A DNA stretch of 64,000 nucleotides from Calendula officinalis (lineage: Eukaryota > Streptophyta > Magnoliopsida > Asterales > Asteraceae): the NCBI GenBank assembly GCA_963853835.1, contig OY970826.1, forward strand, positions 3,580,001-3,644,000, written 5' to 3'. Shown piece by piece: positions 23,768-34,529 of the stretch. The stretch's first letter is position 1; every line of letters begins with the position of its first letter. A program made the translations under genes and the position numbers. The notes under the pieces are model-generated. The model was not told the DNA's origin. It searched no databases and was given only the letters and a program-made list of their open reading frames with translations.

Positions 23768-24411
23768 GTAATTCTTTAATATAAAAAATATTATTTATTG
23801 AGTGGGCCAATCAAGTTTTGGCAAATATAAACTTTATTTGTGACAAAAAATTTAGGAGAAATTGGAATAGGGAAATCAAAATAAGGATCACTGATTTGAA
23901 ACCACTCATAAAGTAAATAGGAAGATAAGTAGAAATAAAGGATAAGAATCAATATCATTTCTCTATTTGTAATTAAAATGTAACCAATAAAATAGGGATT
24001 ACGATTTTGACACCTCTCACTTTAAGGTATTTATTTTATATTATCTGATCGATTGAAAATTTTGAAGTCAAATTTATGAGATGGAAGCTTATGACTTTCG
24101 ATTTCGATTCTTACAATGTTAGACGAGTCAAATTTTTTGTATATACAATAATTGTTTTGATTTGAAAACTTCAAGCCGATTTTAAAAGTATTAGAACCAT
24201 GAAGCTAACAATACATTCTATAAACGTGTTTTGATTTGAAAACTTCAAGCCGATTTTTAAAAGTATTAGAACCATGAAGCTAACAATACATTTTATAAAT
24301 GTGTATAATTTAGATAGATATATCCATGTTAGTTGACTGAAAAGGCATAATTTATCTTATTGGATTTAATAGAGATAAACAGATAAAAGTTACAAGATAA
24401 TGTGAATATAT
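23768..24411. other. Intergenic DNA with a 75-bp tandem duplication
   Basis: Two copies of a roughly 75-bp unit (starting GTTTTGATTTGAAAAC at 24153 and 24228) lie in tandem up to about 24302. No gene was seen. Confidence 0.6.
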
Positions 24412-24416
24412 ATTTC

Positions 24417-24837
24417 TGTGGGACATGGTTGAATATTTGTATGGCTTACATTTAAAGAAGATTGTGTGGCTCATAATCAAAGAAAATTGAGACCACAAAT
24501 TTTCTCATGAAAACCCCTATAAATACCTCACTTGGTAATGAGTTCAAAGCACACCAAAAACATATATCTCTCTTCTTTCTTGTAGTATAACTCCTCTTGT
24601 AGAAACATATGTGTGTAAGAGTTGAGTAAGAAAGATAATAGTGAGAGTGCTCTTGAGTGTAAGTGGGTTTGGGAAGTGAGTGTAAAATATGAGTCTAAAC
24701 TTGTAATTGTCAAGTTTGAAATAGTAAGCTGCTCTCCGCCCGTGGATGTAGGCAAATTGCCGACCCACGTAAATCTCTGTGTCGCATATTTATATTCTCT
24801 TGATTAAATTTCTACACATCAGTGCCACGTCACAACA
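24417..24837 (+). repeat. 5' LTR of the Tork-like copia element
   Basis: 421 bp, TGTGGGACATGG to GTCACAACA, matching 28998-29418 with two substitutions near its 3' end. It contains a TATA box at 24518-24525. Confidence 0.95.
24518..24525 (+). promoter_or_regulatory. TATA box in the copia 5' LTR
   Basis: TATAAATA about 100 bases into the LTR is the likely core promoter of the element. The same box lies in the 3' LTR near 29099. Confidence 0.7.
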
Positions 24838-24840
24838 AAC

Positions 24841-24852
24841 TGGTATCAGAGC
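24841..24852 (+). other. Primer-binding site, Tork-like copia element
   Basis: TGGTATCAGAGC lies three bases after the LTR and is complementary to initiator tRNA-Met. Confidence 0.92.
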
Positions 24853-25012
24853 TCTTGGTTGCCAACTGTCAAAAAGTTGAATATATTCCTATTATGCTCT
24901 GTGGTTGCAGCATTGTCTGATCTTCCACATCAGAAAAGAATTGTTTTTTTTTTTTTTAAAAAAAAAGTGGCAAAGAGTTCCTAGTTATATATATTATTAG
25001 TCATACGAAATT

Positions 25013-28000
25013 ATGGCTAGTGCCAAGTTTGATGTGGAGAAATTTAATGGTCAAAATGACTTTAGTATGTGGCGAGTGAAAATGCGTGCATTACTGGTTC
25101 ATCAAGGCTTGGCAAAAGCTTTGAAAGGAAGAGATGCATTGCCGGAAACTATGCCAAATACTGAAAAAGACGAAATTTTGGAAAAGGCACACAGTGCAAT
25201 ATTGCTGTGCCTGGGAGATGAAGTACTGCGAGAAGTGTCTGAAGAAACTACAGCTGCCTCGCTGTGGTTGAAGCTGGAAAGTCTGTACATGACGAAGTCA
25301 CTCACCAATAGACTGTATTTGAAGAAGAAGATATATACTCTTCAAATGCAGGAGGGAAAGCCCATTAAAGAACATATAGATGAATTCAACAAAGTCATCC
25401 TTGATCTAAGAAATATCGATGTTAAAATCGATGAAGAAGATCAAGCAATAATTCTATTATGTTCTTTACCAAGCTCGTACGATCATTTCATTGATACAAT
25501 GATGTACGGTCGTGAAACTCTTACAATGGAAGAGGTTAAAGCCGCGCTAAACTCGAAGGAGTTGAAGAAAAGGGTGTCAGAGAGTAAAACTGAAGGATCT
25601 GCTGAAAATCTCTTTGTTAGAGGGAGAACAGATAGAAGATACCAAGATGGTAGAAGAGGCAAATCTAAGTCTAGATCCAAATCTAGACCTAGAAAGTTTA
25701 AATGTTACCATTGTCACCAGGAAGGACATATTAGAAGAGATTGTCCAGATCGTAAAGGCAAGGAGAAAGTCTTTGAATCTGGAAATGCGGCTGTAGCAGA
25801 CGGCTATGAAAGTGCTGACGCTCTCATAGTCTCAGAATTCGACTCAAATAATGAGTGGATTCTTGATTCTGGGTGTTCATATCACATGTGCCCTAATAAA
25901 CAGTGGTTTACTACTTACCAATCAATAGATGGGGGTAAGGTTCTCTTGGGAAATAATTTACCCTGTAAGGTTGTGGGCATTGGCACAATCAAAATCAAGA
26001 TGTTTGATGGGATCGTGAGAACATTGACAGATGTTAGGCATGTTCCAGAATTAAATAAAAATTTGATCTCCTTGGGAACGCTAGATTCAAAAGGTTATAG
26101 CTACAAAGGTGAAGGTGGAGCTATAAGAGTATCTAAAGGTTCCCTTATTGTGATGAAAGGTAAGAAGGAAAATACCCTCTACGTACTACAGGGAAGTACA
26201 GTTACGGGAACAGCTGCAATCTCATCAACTGCCGATCTAGATGTTACCAAGTTATGGCATCTAAGGATGGGGCATGTTAGTGAGAGAGGTTTGGCAGAAC
26301 TGAGCAAGCAAGGACTACTATGTGGCCAACAAGTTGGGAAGTTGGACTTCTGTGAACATTGTGTATTCGGAAAACAATGTCGAGTAAAGTTCAACACTGC
26401 TGTTCATCAGACGAAGAGCACTTTGGATTACATACATTCCGACTTGTGGGGTCCTTCACAAGTACCTTCTCTCGGTGGAGGAAGATATATGTTAACCTTC
26501 ATTGATGATTATTCAAGGAAGGTTTGGATCTTCATTTTAAAACATAAAAGTGAAGTCTTTGTCAAGTTCAAACAATGGAAAACCTTGATTGAAAAGCAGA
26601 CCGGAAAGCAGATCAAGAGACTAAGGACTGATAATGGTTTGGAGTTTTGCAGTGGTGAATTTGAAAATTTCTGCAAAGATCACGGTATTGTCAGACACCA
26701 TACCGTAAGACATACTCCACAACAAAATGGGCTTGCAGAACGAATGAACAGAACTCTGTTGGAAAGAACCAGATGCATCTTATCAAATGCTGGTTTATCT
26801 AAAGAGTTTTGGGCTGAAGCTGTCAACACAGCATGTTACTTGATCAACAGATGTCCATCAGTCGCCACGGGTCTCAAGACTCCAGAAGAAATGTGGTCAG
26901 GTACCCCTGCTAACTATGCGAACCTAAGAATATTTGGTTGTCCTGCATACGCTCATATTAAAGAAGGTAAACTTGAGCCTAGGGCACTAAAATGCATTTT
27001 TCTTGGATATCCTGATGGTGTAAAAGGATACAAGTTATGGTGTCCAGAGAAAAGGAAATGCATTATTAGCAGGGATGTGACATTTAATGAAGCTGTGATG
27101 TTAAAACCACAGAAAGAGTCACTGAATGAAAAGAAGGATCCTAATGCCTCAAGTAAAGTAGAACTTGAGGTGGAGCCTTCAAAAGAAAAATCACTTGATC
27201 AAGAAGACAACCAAGAATCAAGTGAAGGAGAAAGCACATCGCAACTACCACACTACCAGTTAGCCAGAGATAGGCATAGGAGAGAGATAAAACCTCCCCA
27301 GAGGTTTGGTTATGCAGATCTAGTCTCATATGCCCTCAACGTTGCTGATGAAATTGATAGTTACGAGCCACAATCATACAAAGAAGCTATCAGTGGCAAA
27401 GAATCAGCTCAGTGGACTGCTGCAATGATAGAAGAGATTGAATCTCTTCACAAAAATCACACATGGGAAATTGTTGAAAAACCAAAGAATCAAAAGATTG
27501 TTGGAAGTAAATGGATCTTCAAAAGAAAAGAAGGAATCCCTGGAGTTGAAGATGCAAGATTTAAAGCTCGGTTAGTGGCAAAAGGTTATACACAGAGAGA
27601 AGGCATCGATTACAATGAAGTTTTCTCTCCTGTGGTAAAGTACAATTCAATTCGTACATTACTTGCTATTGTTGCTAGCCTCAACCTAGAGCTGGAGCAA
27701 CTTGTTGTCAAAACTGCCTTTTTGCATGGTGAGCTGGAGGAAACAATCTATATGCAACAACCTGATGGTTTCCAAGTTAAAGGAAAAGAAGATCATGTTT
27801 GTCTACTCAAGAAATCTTTATATGGTCTCAAACAGTCTCCTAGACAGTGGTACAAGCGGTTTGATAATTTCATGATTGGAAACGGCTACTATAGGAGTAA
27901 GTATGATAGTTGTGTATACTATAAGAAGCTGAAGGAAGGCTCCTTTATATACTTGTTGCTATATGTTGATGACATGTTGATTGCTTGCAATAACATGTCT

Positions 28001-28936
28001 GAAATCAACAGTTTGAAATCTCAATTAAGTGGAGAATTTGAAATGAAAGATTTGGGAGCTGCAAAGAAAATATTGGGAATGGAAATACACCGGGACAGAA
28101 TAGGTGGAACACTATTCTTGTCACAGAAGAAGTATATTGAGAAGGTACTGGAACGTTTTGGCATGCAAAATGCTAAACCCGTCACTACTCCCTTGGCGGC
28201 TCATTTCAAACTTTCAGCAGCGTTATCGCCGAAGAATGAAGAAGAGGTGAAACAGATGTCTCATGTACCTTATGCCAGTGCCGTTGGAAGTCTCATGTAT
28301 GCAATGGTATGTACAAGACCCGATATTGCACAAGCAGTGAGTGTGGTAAGTAGGTACATGGCACAGCCTGGTAAAATTCACTGGAATGCTGTAAAGTGGA
28401 TTTTACGATATTTAAAAGGTACTACTAATGTAGGCTTGGTTTATGGAAAATTCAAAGATGCTGGAAGTAAAATTACTGGATACGTGGACTCAGATTTTGC
28501 CGGAGATTTGGATAAGCGGAGATCTCTAACCGGGTATGTCTTTACTCTTTACGGTTGTACTATCAGTTGGAAAGCAACTTTACAATCCATTGTTGCTTTG
28601 TCAACAACTGAAGCAGAGTACATCGCTGCAACAGAAGCTGTAAAAGAAGCTATCTGGTTGCAAGGATTGGTAAATGAGTTGGGCATACAACTGAAAGAAA
28701 CTATCGTGTATTGTGATAGTCAAAGTGCTATACATTTGACGAAGAATTCAATGTATCATGAAAGAACGAAGCACATTGATGTTCGGTTGCACTTTATCAG
28801 AGATATTGTGGAGCAGGAAACTGTTAAAGTTGAAAAGATATCCACAACAGAAAACCCGGCAGATATGATGACCAAACCGGTGTCAGGAATCAAGTTCAGA
28901 CATTGTCTGAACTTGATTGGAGTCCAAAGCAACTAA
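25013..28936 (+). CDS. Copia Gag-Pol polyprotein, 1,307 aa, with RT active-site substitution
   Basis: One open frame covers the whole life cycle. It holds Gag (UBN2-type, residues 1-220) with knuckle CYHCHQEGHIRRDC from residue 231. Aspartic protease follows with DSGCS at D285. The GAG-pre-integrase zinc region and integrase core have D477 (HSDLWGP), D540 (RTDNG) and E576 (LAERMNR). RT spans about residues 820-1070, and RNase H runs near 1140-1280 with the conserved YVDSDFAG, TTEAEYIA and TKHIDVRLHFIRD blocks. The RT palm motif that normally reads LDVKTAFL reads LVVKTAFL (V898, codon GTT at 27704-27706); the aspartate there is one of three metal-binding residues. The YVDD pair at D986-D987 is intact. 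Everything else looks full length, so this single change is the expected lesion. The start ATG is the first after the primer-binding site. Confidence 0.95.
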   Translation: MASAKFDVEKFNGQNDFSMWRVKMRALLVHQGLAKALKGRDALPETMPNTEKDEILEKAHSAILLCLGDEVLREVSEETTAASLWLKLESLYMTKSLTNRLYLKKKIYTLQMQEGKPIKEHIDEFNKVILDLRNIDVKIDEEDQAIILLCSLPSSYDHFIDTMMYGRETLTMEEVKAALNSKELKKRVSESKTEGSAENLFVRGRTDRRYQDGRRGKSKSRSKSRPRKFKCYHCHQEGHIRRDCPDRKGKEKVFESGNAAVADGYESADALIVSEFDSNNEWILDSGCSYHMCPNKQWFTTYQSIDGGKVLLGNNLPCKVVGIGTIKIKMFDGIVRTLTDVRHVPELNKNLISLGTLDSKGYSYKGEGGAIRVSKGSLIVMKGKKENTLYVLQGSTVTGTAAISSTADLDVTKLWHLRMGHVSERGLAELSKQGLLCGQQVGKLDFCEHCVFGKQCRVKFNTAVHQTKSTLDYIHSDLWGPSQVPSLGGGRYMLTFIDDYSRKVWIFILKHKSEVFVKFKQWKTLIEKQTGKQIKRLRTDNGLEFCSGEFENFCKDHGIVRHHTVRHTPQQNGLAERMNRTLLERTRCILSNAGLSKEFWAEAVNTACYLINRCPSVATGLKTPEEMWSGTPANYANLRIFGCPAYAHIKEGKLEPRALKCIFLGYPDGVKGYKLWCPEKRKCIISRDVTFNEAVMLKPQKESLNEKKDPNASSKVELEVEPSKEKSLDQEDNQESSEGESTSQLPHYQLARDRHRREIKPPQRFGYADLVSYALNVADEIDSYEPQSYKEAISGKESAQWTAAMIEEIESLHKNHTWEIVEKPKNQKIVGSKWIFKRKEGIPGVEDARFKARLVAKGYTQREGIDYNEVFSPVVKYNSIRTLLAIVASLNLELEQLVVKTAFLHGELEETIYMQQPDGFQVKGKEDHVCLLKKSLYGLKQSPRQWYKRFDNFMIGNGYYRSKYDSCVYYKKLKEGSFIYLLLYVDDMLIACNNMSEINSLKSQLSGEFEMKDLGAAKKILGMEIHRDRIGGTLFLSQKKYIEKVLERFGMQNAKPVTTPLAAHFKLSAALSPKNEEEVKQMSHVPYASAVGSLMYAMVCTRPDIAQAVSVVSRYMAQPGKIHWNAVKWILRYLKGTTNVGLVYGKFKDAGSKITGYVDSDFAGDLDKRRSLTGYVFTLYGCTISWKATLQSIVALSTTEAEYIAATEAVKEAIWLQGLVNELGIQLKETIVYCDSQSAIHLTKNSMYHERTKHIDVRLHFIRDIVEQETVKVEKISTTENPADMMTKPVSGIKFRHCLNLIGVQSN

Positions 28937-28997
28937 GAGACATGGTGGAGAGCAGCAGAGTTGAAGCTATGTGAAAATTTCAACCAAGGTGGAGATT

Positions 28998-29418
28998 TGT
29001 GGGACATGGTTGAATATTTGTATGGCTTACATTTAAAGAAGATTGTGTGGCTCATAATCAAAGAAAATTGAGACCACAAATTTTCTCATGAAAACCCCTA
29101 TAAATACCTCACTTGGTAATGAGTTCAAAGCACACCAAAAACATATATCTCTCTTCTTTCTTGTAGTATAACTCCTCTTGTAGAAACATATGTGTGTAAG
29201 AGTTGAGTAAGAAAGATAATAGTGAGAGTGCTCTTGAGTGTAAGTGGGTTTGGGAAGTGAGTGTAAAATATGAGTCTAAACTTGTAATTGTCAAGTTTGA
29301 AATAGTAAGCTGCTCTCCGCCCGTGGATGTAGGCAAATTGCCGAACCACGTAAATATCTGTGTCGCATATTTATATTCTCTTGATTAAATTTCTACACAT
29401 CAGTGCCACGTCACAACA
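28998..29418 (+). repeat. 3' LTR of the Tork-like copia element
   Basis: 421 bp, two differences from the 5' LTR (GACCCACG to GAACCACG and AATCTCTG to AATATCTG). It is followed by the target duplication ATTTC. Confidence 0.95.
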
Positions 29419-29423
29419 ATTTC

Positions 29424-29962
29424 ACATGTGTAGATTGTTATTAGTCATTGTACTTAAGTGTTACCTCATTCGTTACACTATGCAATTTGGACACGCACTT
29501 TAAGGATCGCATTCCCTATGTGAACTCAACGTTCGATCATAGTTCATATTGGAGTAGTAGGTTCATTGCATATTTGACAAATGTCACCCTTAGTTGTGAA
29601 GACAATTAAAGACTCGAGTCTTAATCATTGTGAAGAATACTGAAGTTGAAGTTTTTAATGAATGATACAAGTATTGCCAACAACATTGAAAGTGAAGTGT
29701 CACTGAGATGAAATCATATGTTTATCTTTTAAAGATAGTAGTAAATAAGGTTAATGTTTCTACACAAATTTAAATGAGAAATGATATTTGTGTATATCAT
29801 TTGTGTCTATTTACGTGCCTATCCATCTCTAAACTTAACATGTGTAATCCACTAATTTTAATTTTTCATATCATCCATTGATTTTGATACTTATCATCAT
29901 CAAATAAGTAGGCACATAATTATGCGCAAATAGTAAGCACCAATATTATTCCTCCATTTAAA
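29424..29962. other. Intergenic DNA, nothing recognised
   Basis: No ORF, RNA or terminal-repeat structure was found between the copia target duplication and the Helitron. Confidence 0.5.
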
Positions 29963-30432
29963 TCTCTCTATTAATAAAAGAAGGTTTTTGCCAACTAGAT
30001 AATGACACGTCATAATGACAGTGCCATATCATATGCCACATAGGCCATAATAGATAAATTTATTAATTATCTATTATTTGTAATTATCTATTATTCGTAA
30101 ACTTATATTAAAGATAATTACCGACTTTAAAAAATGTCTTTAATAATTCAAATTTTAAGGTTATCTTACTTATTTACATATAAATTTCAAGTAGCAATTG
30201 ACGTAAATTAATAATAAAAATAAAAATTTGTAAACATTTGATAATTATGATAACATTCGACTAATTCCTATAAATATATGTAAAGTTTGTATTTCTGCAA
30301 TTCTACATCGGTAACCTCGGTTTTAAAGTGACAGGTTTGGTTTCCAATTATATATTTATTTAGTTTTATTATAATTTACGACACAATTATAAAAATCACG
30401 ACACTCCGTGAATTTCACGGGATATAACCTAG
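29963..30432 (+). mobile_element. Short non-autonomous Helitron
   Basis: The 5' end TCTCTATTAATAAAAGAAGG follows an A (29962). The 3' end is CTAG (30429-30432) followed by T, preceded eight bases upstream by a hairpin with arms CCGTGAA (30406-30412) and TTCACGG (30414-30420). TC start, hairpin plus CTRR end, and insertion between A and T without target duplication are the Helitron hallmarks. 470 bp, no coding capacity. Confidence 0.75.
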
Positions 30433-30682
30433 TAAACTATATAGAAATGAAATTGAAGGGGGAAAAAGCTATTCGTTGAAGTATCCAATTATATCTGTAA
30501 CATCAACGTATACGTATACGATTCTCAAATTCACATTAATTTATTATACAAAAAAGTCATGATCATAAAATATTAAATGAGATAACAAAAAAAAATGATA
30601 TTAATATGTAAGGTGCAAATTAATATGAGGGTGGTTTGATAATTAATAACTGAAAAATTGTACCATTTTCTAATAAATCTTT

Positions 30683-30820
30683 TTAAACAAGTTGTCAGGT
30701 GTTTAGTCTAGAAGTAGTATTGATATAAAATATAGGGTGTTGCTTATGATATATATGTCATAGGTTTAAGTATCTTTATTAAGAAATCATAGTAGATTAG
30801 ATGTCGTTCAAAAAAAGAAG
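30683..30820 (+). mobile_element. SINE copy, same family as 41329-41447
   Basis: It shares TATTGATATAA, a GGTGTTGCT block, a diverged B-box and the 3' end TGTCGTTCAAAAAA with the copy at 41329. It is bounded by the 9-bp direct repeat TAAATCTTT at 30674-30682 and 30821-30829, as expected for target-primed insertion. Confidence 0.65.
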
Positions 30821-30877
30821 TAAATCTTTCTATTTTATCATTATAGCCATAAAATTATTGACATGTGTAATATATTA

Positions 30878-31039
30878 CTTCCTCCGTTTCAAAATAAGTG
30901 ATTAACTATCTTAAAGGAGATAGTTAGTGGGTGTGGTCCCCACCATCTTTTACCAAATATGCTAAGTTTTCAAAATGTATTACTTATTTTGAAACACCCG
31001 AAAATAGAAAGTGTATCACTTATTTTGAAATGGAGGAAG
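30878..31039. mobile_element. Stowaway-like MITE
   Basis: 162 bp with terminal inverted repeats CTTCCTCCGTTTCAAAATAA / its reverse complement with one mismatch, flanked by TA on both sides (30876-30877, 31040-31041). The TA duplication and CTTCCTCCGT-type ends are those of Stowaway elements (Tc1/mariner superfamily). Confidence 0.85.
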
Positions 31040-31041
31040 TA

Positions 31042-34000
31042 ATTATTTTTTATAATCTCATCATTTGATTTTGACACTTATTTATTAAATGAGCAGAAAT
31101 GTGGGGCGTCTCCGATATTTTGAAGGTCATGTGCGAAAACACGAATATGGGCACCCCGAATACAAGATTTATATAAAAAATTAGACTTTTTAATATTTTT
31201 GTCTATTAAATTATTAAGTTGGCTTAAATTTTAATATCATACATATAAGATATATATAAAACTTGGACCCCTATAAAATATGACCCTGTGCAGCTGCACC
31301 TCCTCAAAGACATCAGTGGCAGAAATATAAGTAGTAAGATTTAGTAGTAAATAATGTATGTTTTAATGCGTTTCAAATGCTTTCATCTTCCTTATTGTCT
31401 CGTCTCGTGAAGTCACAATCAGAGGTAAGATCACCACTTAAATATCTGCTTGATCATGCAATCATGCACCCCTTTTCCTCCACAACCAACACAATTAAGA
31501 TGTTCGACACTTTATGATGAAATTGATGTTGTTTTGTCTAGATTGAAAAGGCACAAAAAACTTGGTGTCATGAAGGTTCACTTTATTTGATTTATAATTC
31601 TCTTGGAGTCTTTTTTAGAGCATTTAAGTATAGTTGTTCAAGACAATAAGTCACATTAGTATTAGTGTTGCTTCAGTATCCTCTTTTTTACATTCACAAA
31701 ATAAAATATACGGAGTATTTATTTATCAGACAAACATTACTATTTTTAGGACCGACCAAAATACTCAGTTACTCACAATACACATCAAAAGCTCCAAATA
31801 ACGTGCGCTAGGTAAGTGGGTGTATAATCACAAGTGACGTGGGGGGGTATGGTGACTTGGAGTTGGCAGCACCAAAACCTTTGCCACATAGGAATGGCGC
31901 GAATACAACGCCATGACACCCCTTAGTGATTTAATTTGGTTACTTTTTTTAGCTGTAACACAATTTCAGACACAATATTATTTGCTAATCAACCACAACT
32001 ACATATGACTTATTAATCACAAATTTAGTTTTATATATTAATTACTTCATTTATTAATAATGGACCAATCACATTTGAGTGAATAGTAACTTTCTATGGC
32101 ATTTGTATATATACAAGTGCAATAACACCCGCGCGTTGGTGCAGATTTTTTGTTTGCATTTTGTGTAAGTTACATTAATAAATATGTTATGTTAGATTTA
32201 TCTTCTTTAAAAAATTATCTTTACCTTATTATAAAGCATTTAGTTTTTCTTTAAAACTATGTCATACTGGATTAGGTTTAATCTTTTAAAGTTTATAAGA
32301 ATTAAAATTGTTATATTACAGAACCTGAACCCGCCAACCTGACTAATTAAACATGTAGTTTTTGGATGATGATATCAACTTGAACCCGCCAACCTAAACC
32401 CGACAAAAACTGCCAACCATACCCAATATTATCTTCAATATATATGTTCTAAGAGAAAATAAAAAGAACAGTCAGAATTTAGTCCACATAATCAAAATAA
32501 TCTTTTTATAAGTTTTAATTATTTCTATCAATTTAAAATTTTTTAAATGAATTTGTTTGTATAGTAAATTCACTTTTATATTTAACATGTCTACACTTTT
32601 TAAGAAAATATTTTGTTAGAAAAAAAAATCTACTTTCAAACAACATAGATCATGTTTTTATTAATATATATTTGAATATAACAAAACTTAATAGTAAATT
32701 TTAGGTCGATAGTTGAGTATTTCTTTATTTAAATATAATATTTATATTACATACCTTGAATAAACTAAAAAAACATTATTCAACAAAAAAAACTTAGTTA
32801 TCAATAAATAAGTGGTGTATTTAATAATATAATTCTTTAATAATTATCTATGTTGTTCACTTACGTTATATTACTACCGTTTATATTTTTTATATCACGA
32901 ATTAAATTTTATTTTTTAGTATAAGTGTAGTATAATAACATATCATATCATTTTATTATTTATTAGTATAAAGTATTTTGATTAAATGAAAATGAAGGAC
33001 GTTGAGGATTGAAACTGAATCTTTGAGGGCTAAACACCTAAGTGCCTAACCAATATGCTCATGACAATACATACATTTAGCTACAACTCCATTTATATCT
33101 TACTAATTAAATGCCTAAATTTAAAAAGAAAAAAAAATTTATTGACCAATAAAATGAATTTGAACAATAAAATATATTATTTAATCCTATCACTAATGTA
33201 TAATAAAAGTAATAGTAATAGTAATTTATTTTAGAGACTATGATGTCTCAACTTCATAATTGTTAGATTCCGACTATAAAGTAACTTAATTAACTACTTT
33301 CGAAAATACAATGAATTCAATGACAAAATATAATAATAATAACTCTTAAAGCAAATATAGTTTAAACATATGTCACACTTAAATACCTTTAACCCTTTTT
33401 CATCCTTATTATCTACTTTTATACTTATCATGTGTTAGTATATTAAACCTTTAGAAGAATTATCAAGTATAATATCTAAGGATGTACATAGTTATCTTGT
33501 AAGTATGTTCTTTTCAGAAGGCAAAATATATTTATAATAAAAGGTACATATTTTTAAAGGCAACATATGTAATGCAATAGGGTTCATTGCAACTTAAGCA
33601 ATGATAAAAGCATTACAAATTGAAACGGGAAACAAGGGATTCCACATTGGTGCAAATAATAAACTTAATATTGAATAAGAAATAAGGTAATGCAAATTTA
33701 AATATTTTCTTAGTAGTTTTTTAAAACGGAAAATACTAATATATTTTTCTAAATAGTACCTACGTACACAATAGATAATATATTTTTCTAAATAGTACCT
33801 ATGTACACAATAGATATTTAACCTTCGTCGATCATAATGATAAGACATTTTCTCAATAGTTGTATATATCAAGTTAACTCTGAAATGACTGAAAACTATT
33901 GAAATAACGTAACACCAAAAAATATCTATTAAACAAATATCTATTAAAAAATATCTACCAAATCAATTAATTTAATCAAGTGTTATTTGATTATTTCACA

Positions 34001-34102
34001 CTTGGACATATTTTCACCCTTTTTATTATTTAAATCCAACATGGTCGACGTGTCTCACAAGTTGTCATCCACGTAGAGAAAGATTAGAACAAAGTCATAT
34101 GC
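31042..34102. other. AT-rich intergenic DNA upstream of the BT gene
   Basis: No gene seen. A tRNA-derived relic lies at 32997-33068. A 44-bp tandem duplication (ATATATTTTTCTAAATAGTA twice) lies at about 33738-33818. A GGACCCC/CTGTGCAGCTGCAC segment at 31250-31300 resembles an eroded DNA-transposon end. Short ORFs here show no family features. Confidence 0.5.
32997..33068 (-). pseudogene. tRNA-derived relic
   Basis: The minus strand reads a degenerate A-box (TGAGCATATTGGTTAGGCA) and, about 35 bases on, a degenerate B-box (AGTTTCAATCCTC) at tRNA-like spacing. Stems are not preserved. It may be a tRNA pseudogene or a SINE head. Confidence 0.35.
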
Positions 34103-34108
34103 CACGTG
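34103..34108. promoter_or_regulatory. G-box in the BT promoter
   Basis: CACGTG lies about 300 bp upstream of the TATA box, with further ACGT cores nearby (GACGTG near 34048, CACGTAG near 34070, CACGTCA near 34133). Such clusters bind bZIP/bHLH factors in plants; a light or ABA response is inference. Confidence 0.4.
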
Positions 34109-34401
34109 TATGGATACCACATCCACATTGACACGTCAGCGCTGAGTATTACTATTCCACCAAAGGCCAGTATTACCAATTCCAAACACGCCCTTCCATT
34201 TCCTGACGAGCTGGTTTATCCAACTTGCCACCTCAATCCAATCCACAGGGGCATATTTGGAAATTACAATCCAGCTTGCATGCGAAAAATCGACGGTCGG
34301 TATTTAATCTTCTTCCGGCGCGTAGAGCACGCGCGATGTTAACGTGCGTGGGTTACAATATTATTTTATGTCGTGCCAACGCCCCTTTTCACATAAATCG
34401 C

Positions 34402-34409
34402 CTATAAAT
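34402..34409 (+). promoter_or_regulatory. TATA box of the BT gene
   Basis: CTATAAATA lies about 125 bp before the start codon at 34530, leaving room for a leader of about 95 bases. It is the only good TATA match at that distance. Confidence 0.6.
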
Positions 34410-34529
34410 ATGAAAAATGGTGTGTAGGTGGAAATACAAAATTCAGAAAGAAATTAAACGGCTCTGTTTCTGCTAATAATTTACTAAAACGACTTAATAG
34501 TTTCCGGCGACTTTTGATATATTCCGGCA

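Larger units (their letters stand above)
24417..29418 (+). mobile_element. Structurally complete Ty1/copia retrotransposon (Tork/Tnt1-like)
   Basis: A 5,002-bp element with 421-bp LTRs (24417-24837 and 28998-29418), a tRNA-Met primer site, one uninterrupted gag-pol ORF and the polypurine tract AAGGTGGAGATT before the 3' LTR. A perfect 5-bp target duplication ATTTC lies at 24412-24416 and 29419-29423. The LTRs differ at two positions (0.5%), so insertion is recent. The protein order protease-integrase-RT-RNase H defines copia; the single-ORF layout and gag N-terminus suggest the Tork/Tnt1 group (inference). RT carries a substituted catalytic aspartate, so the copy may not be autonomous. Confidence 0.95.
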
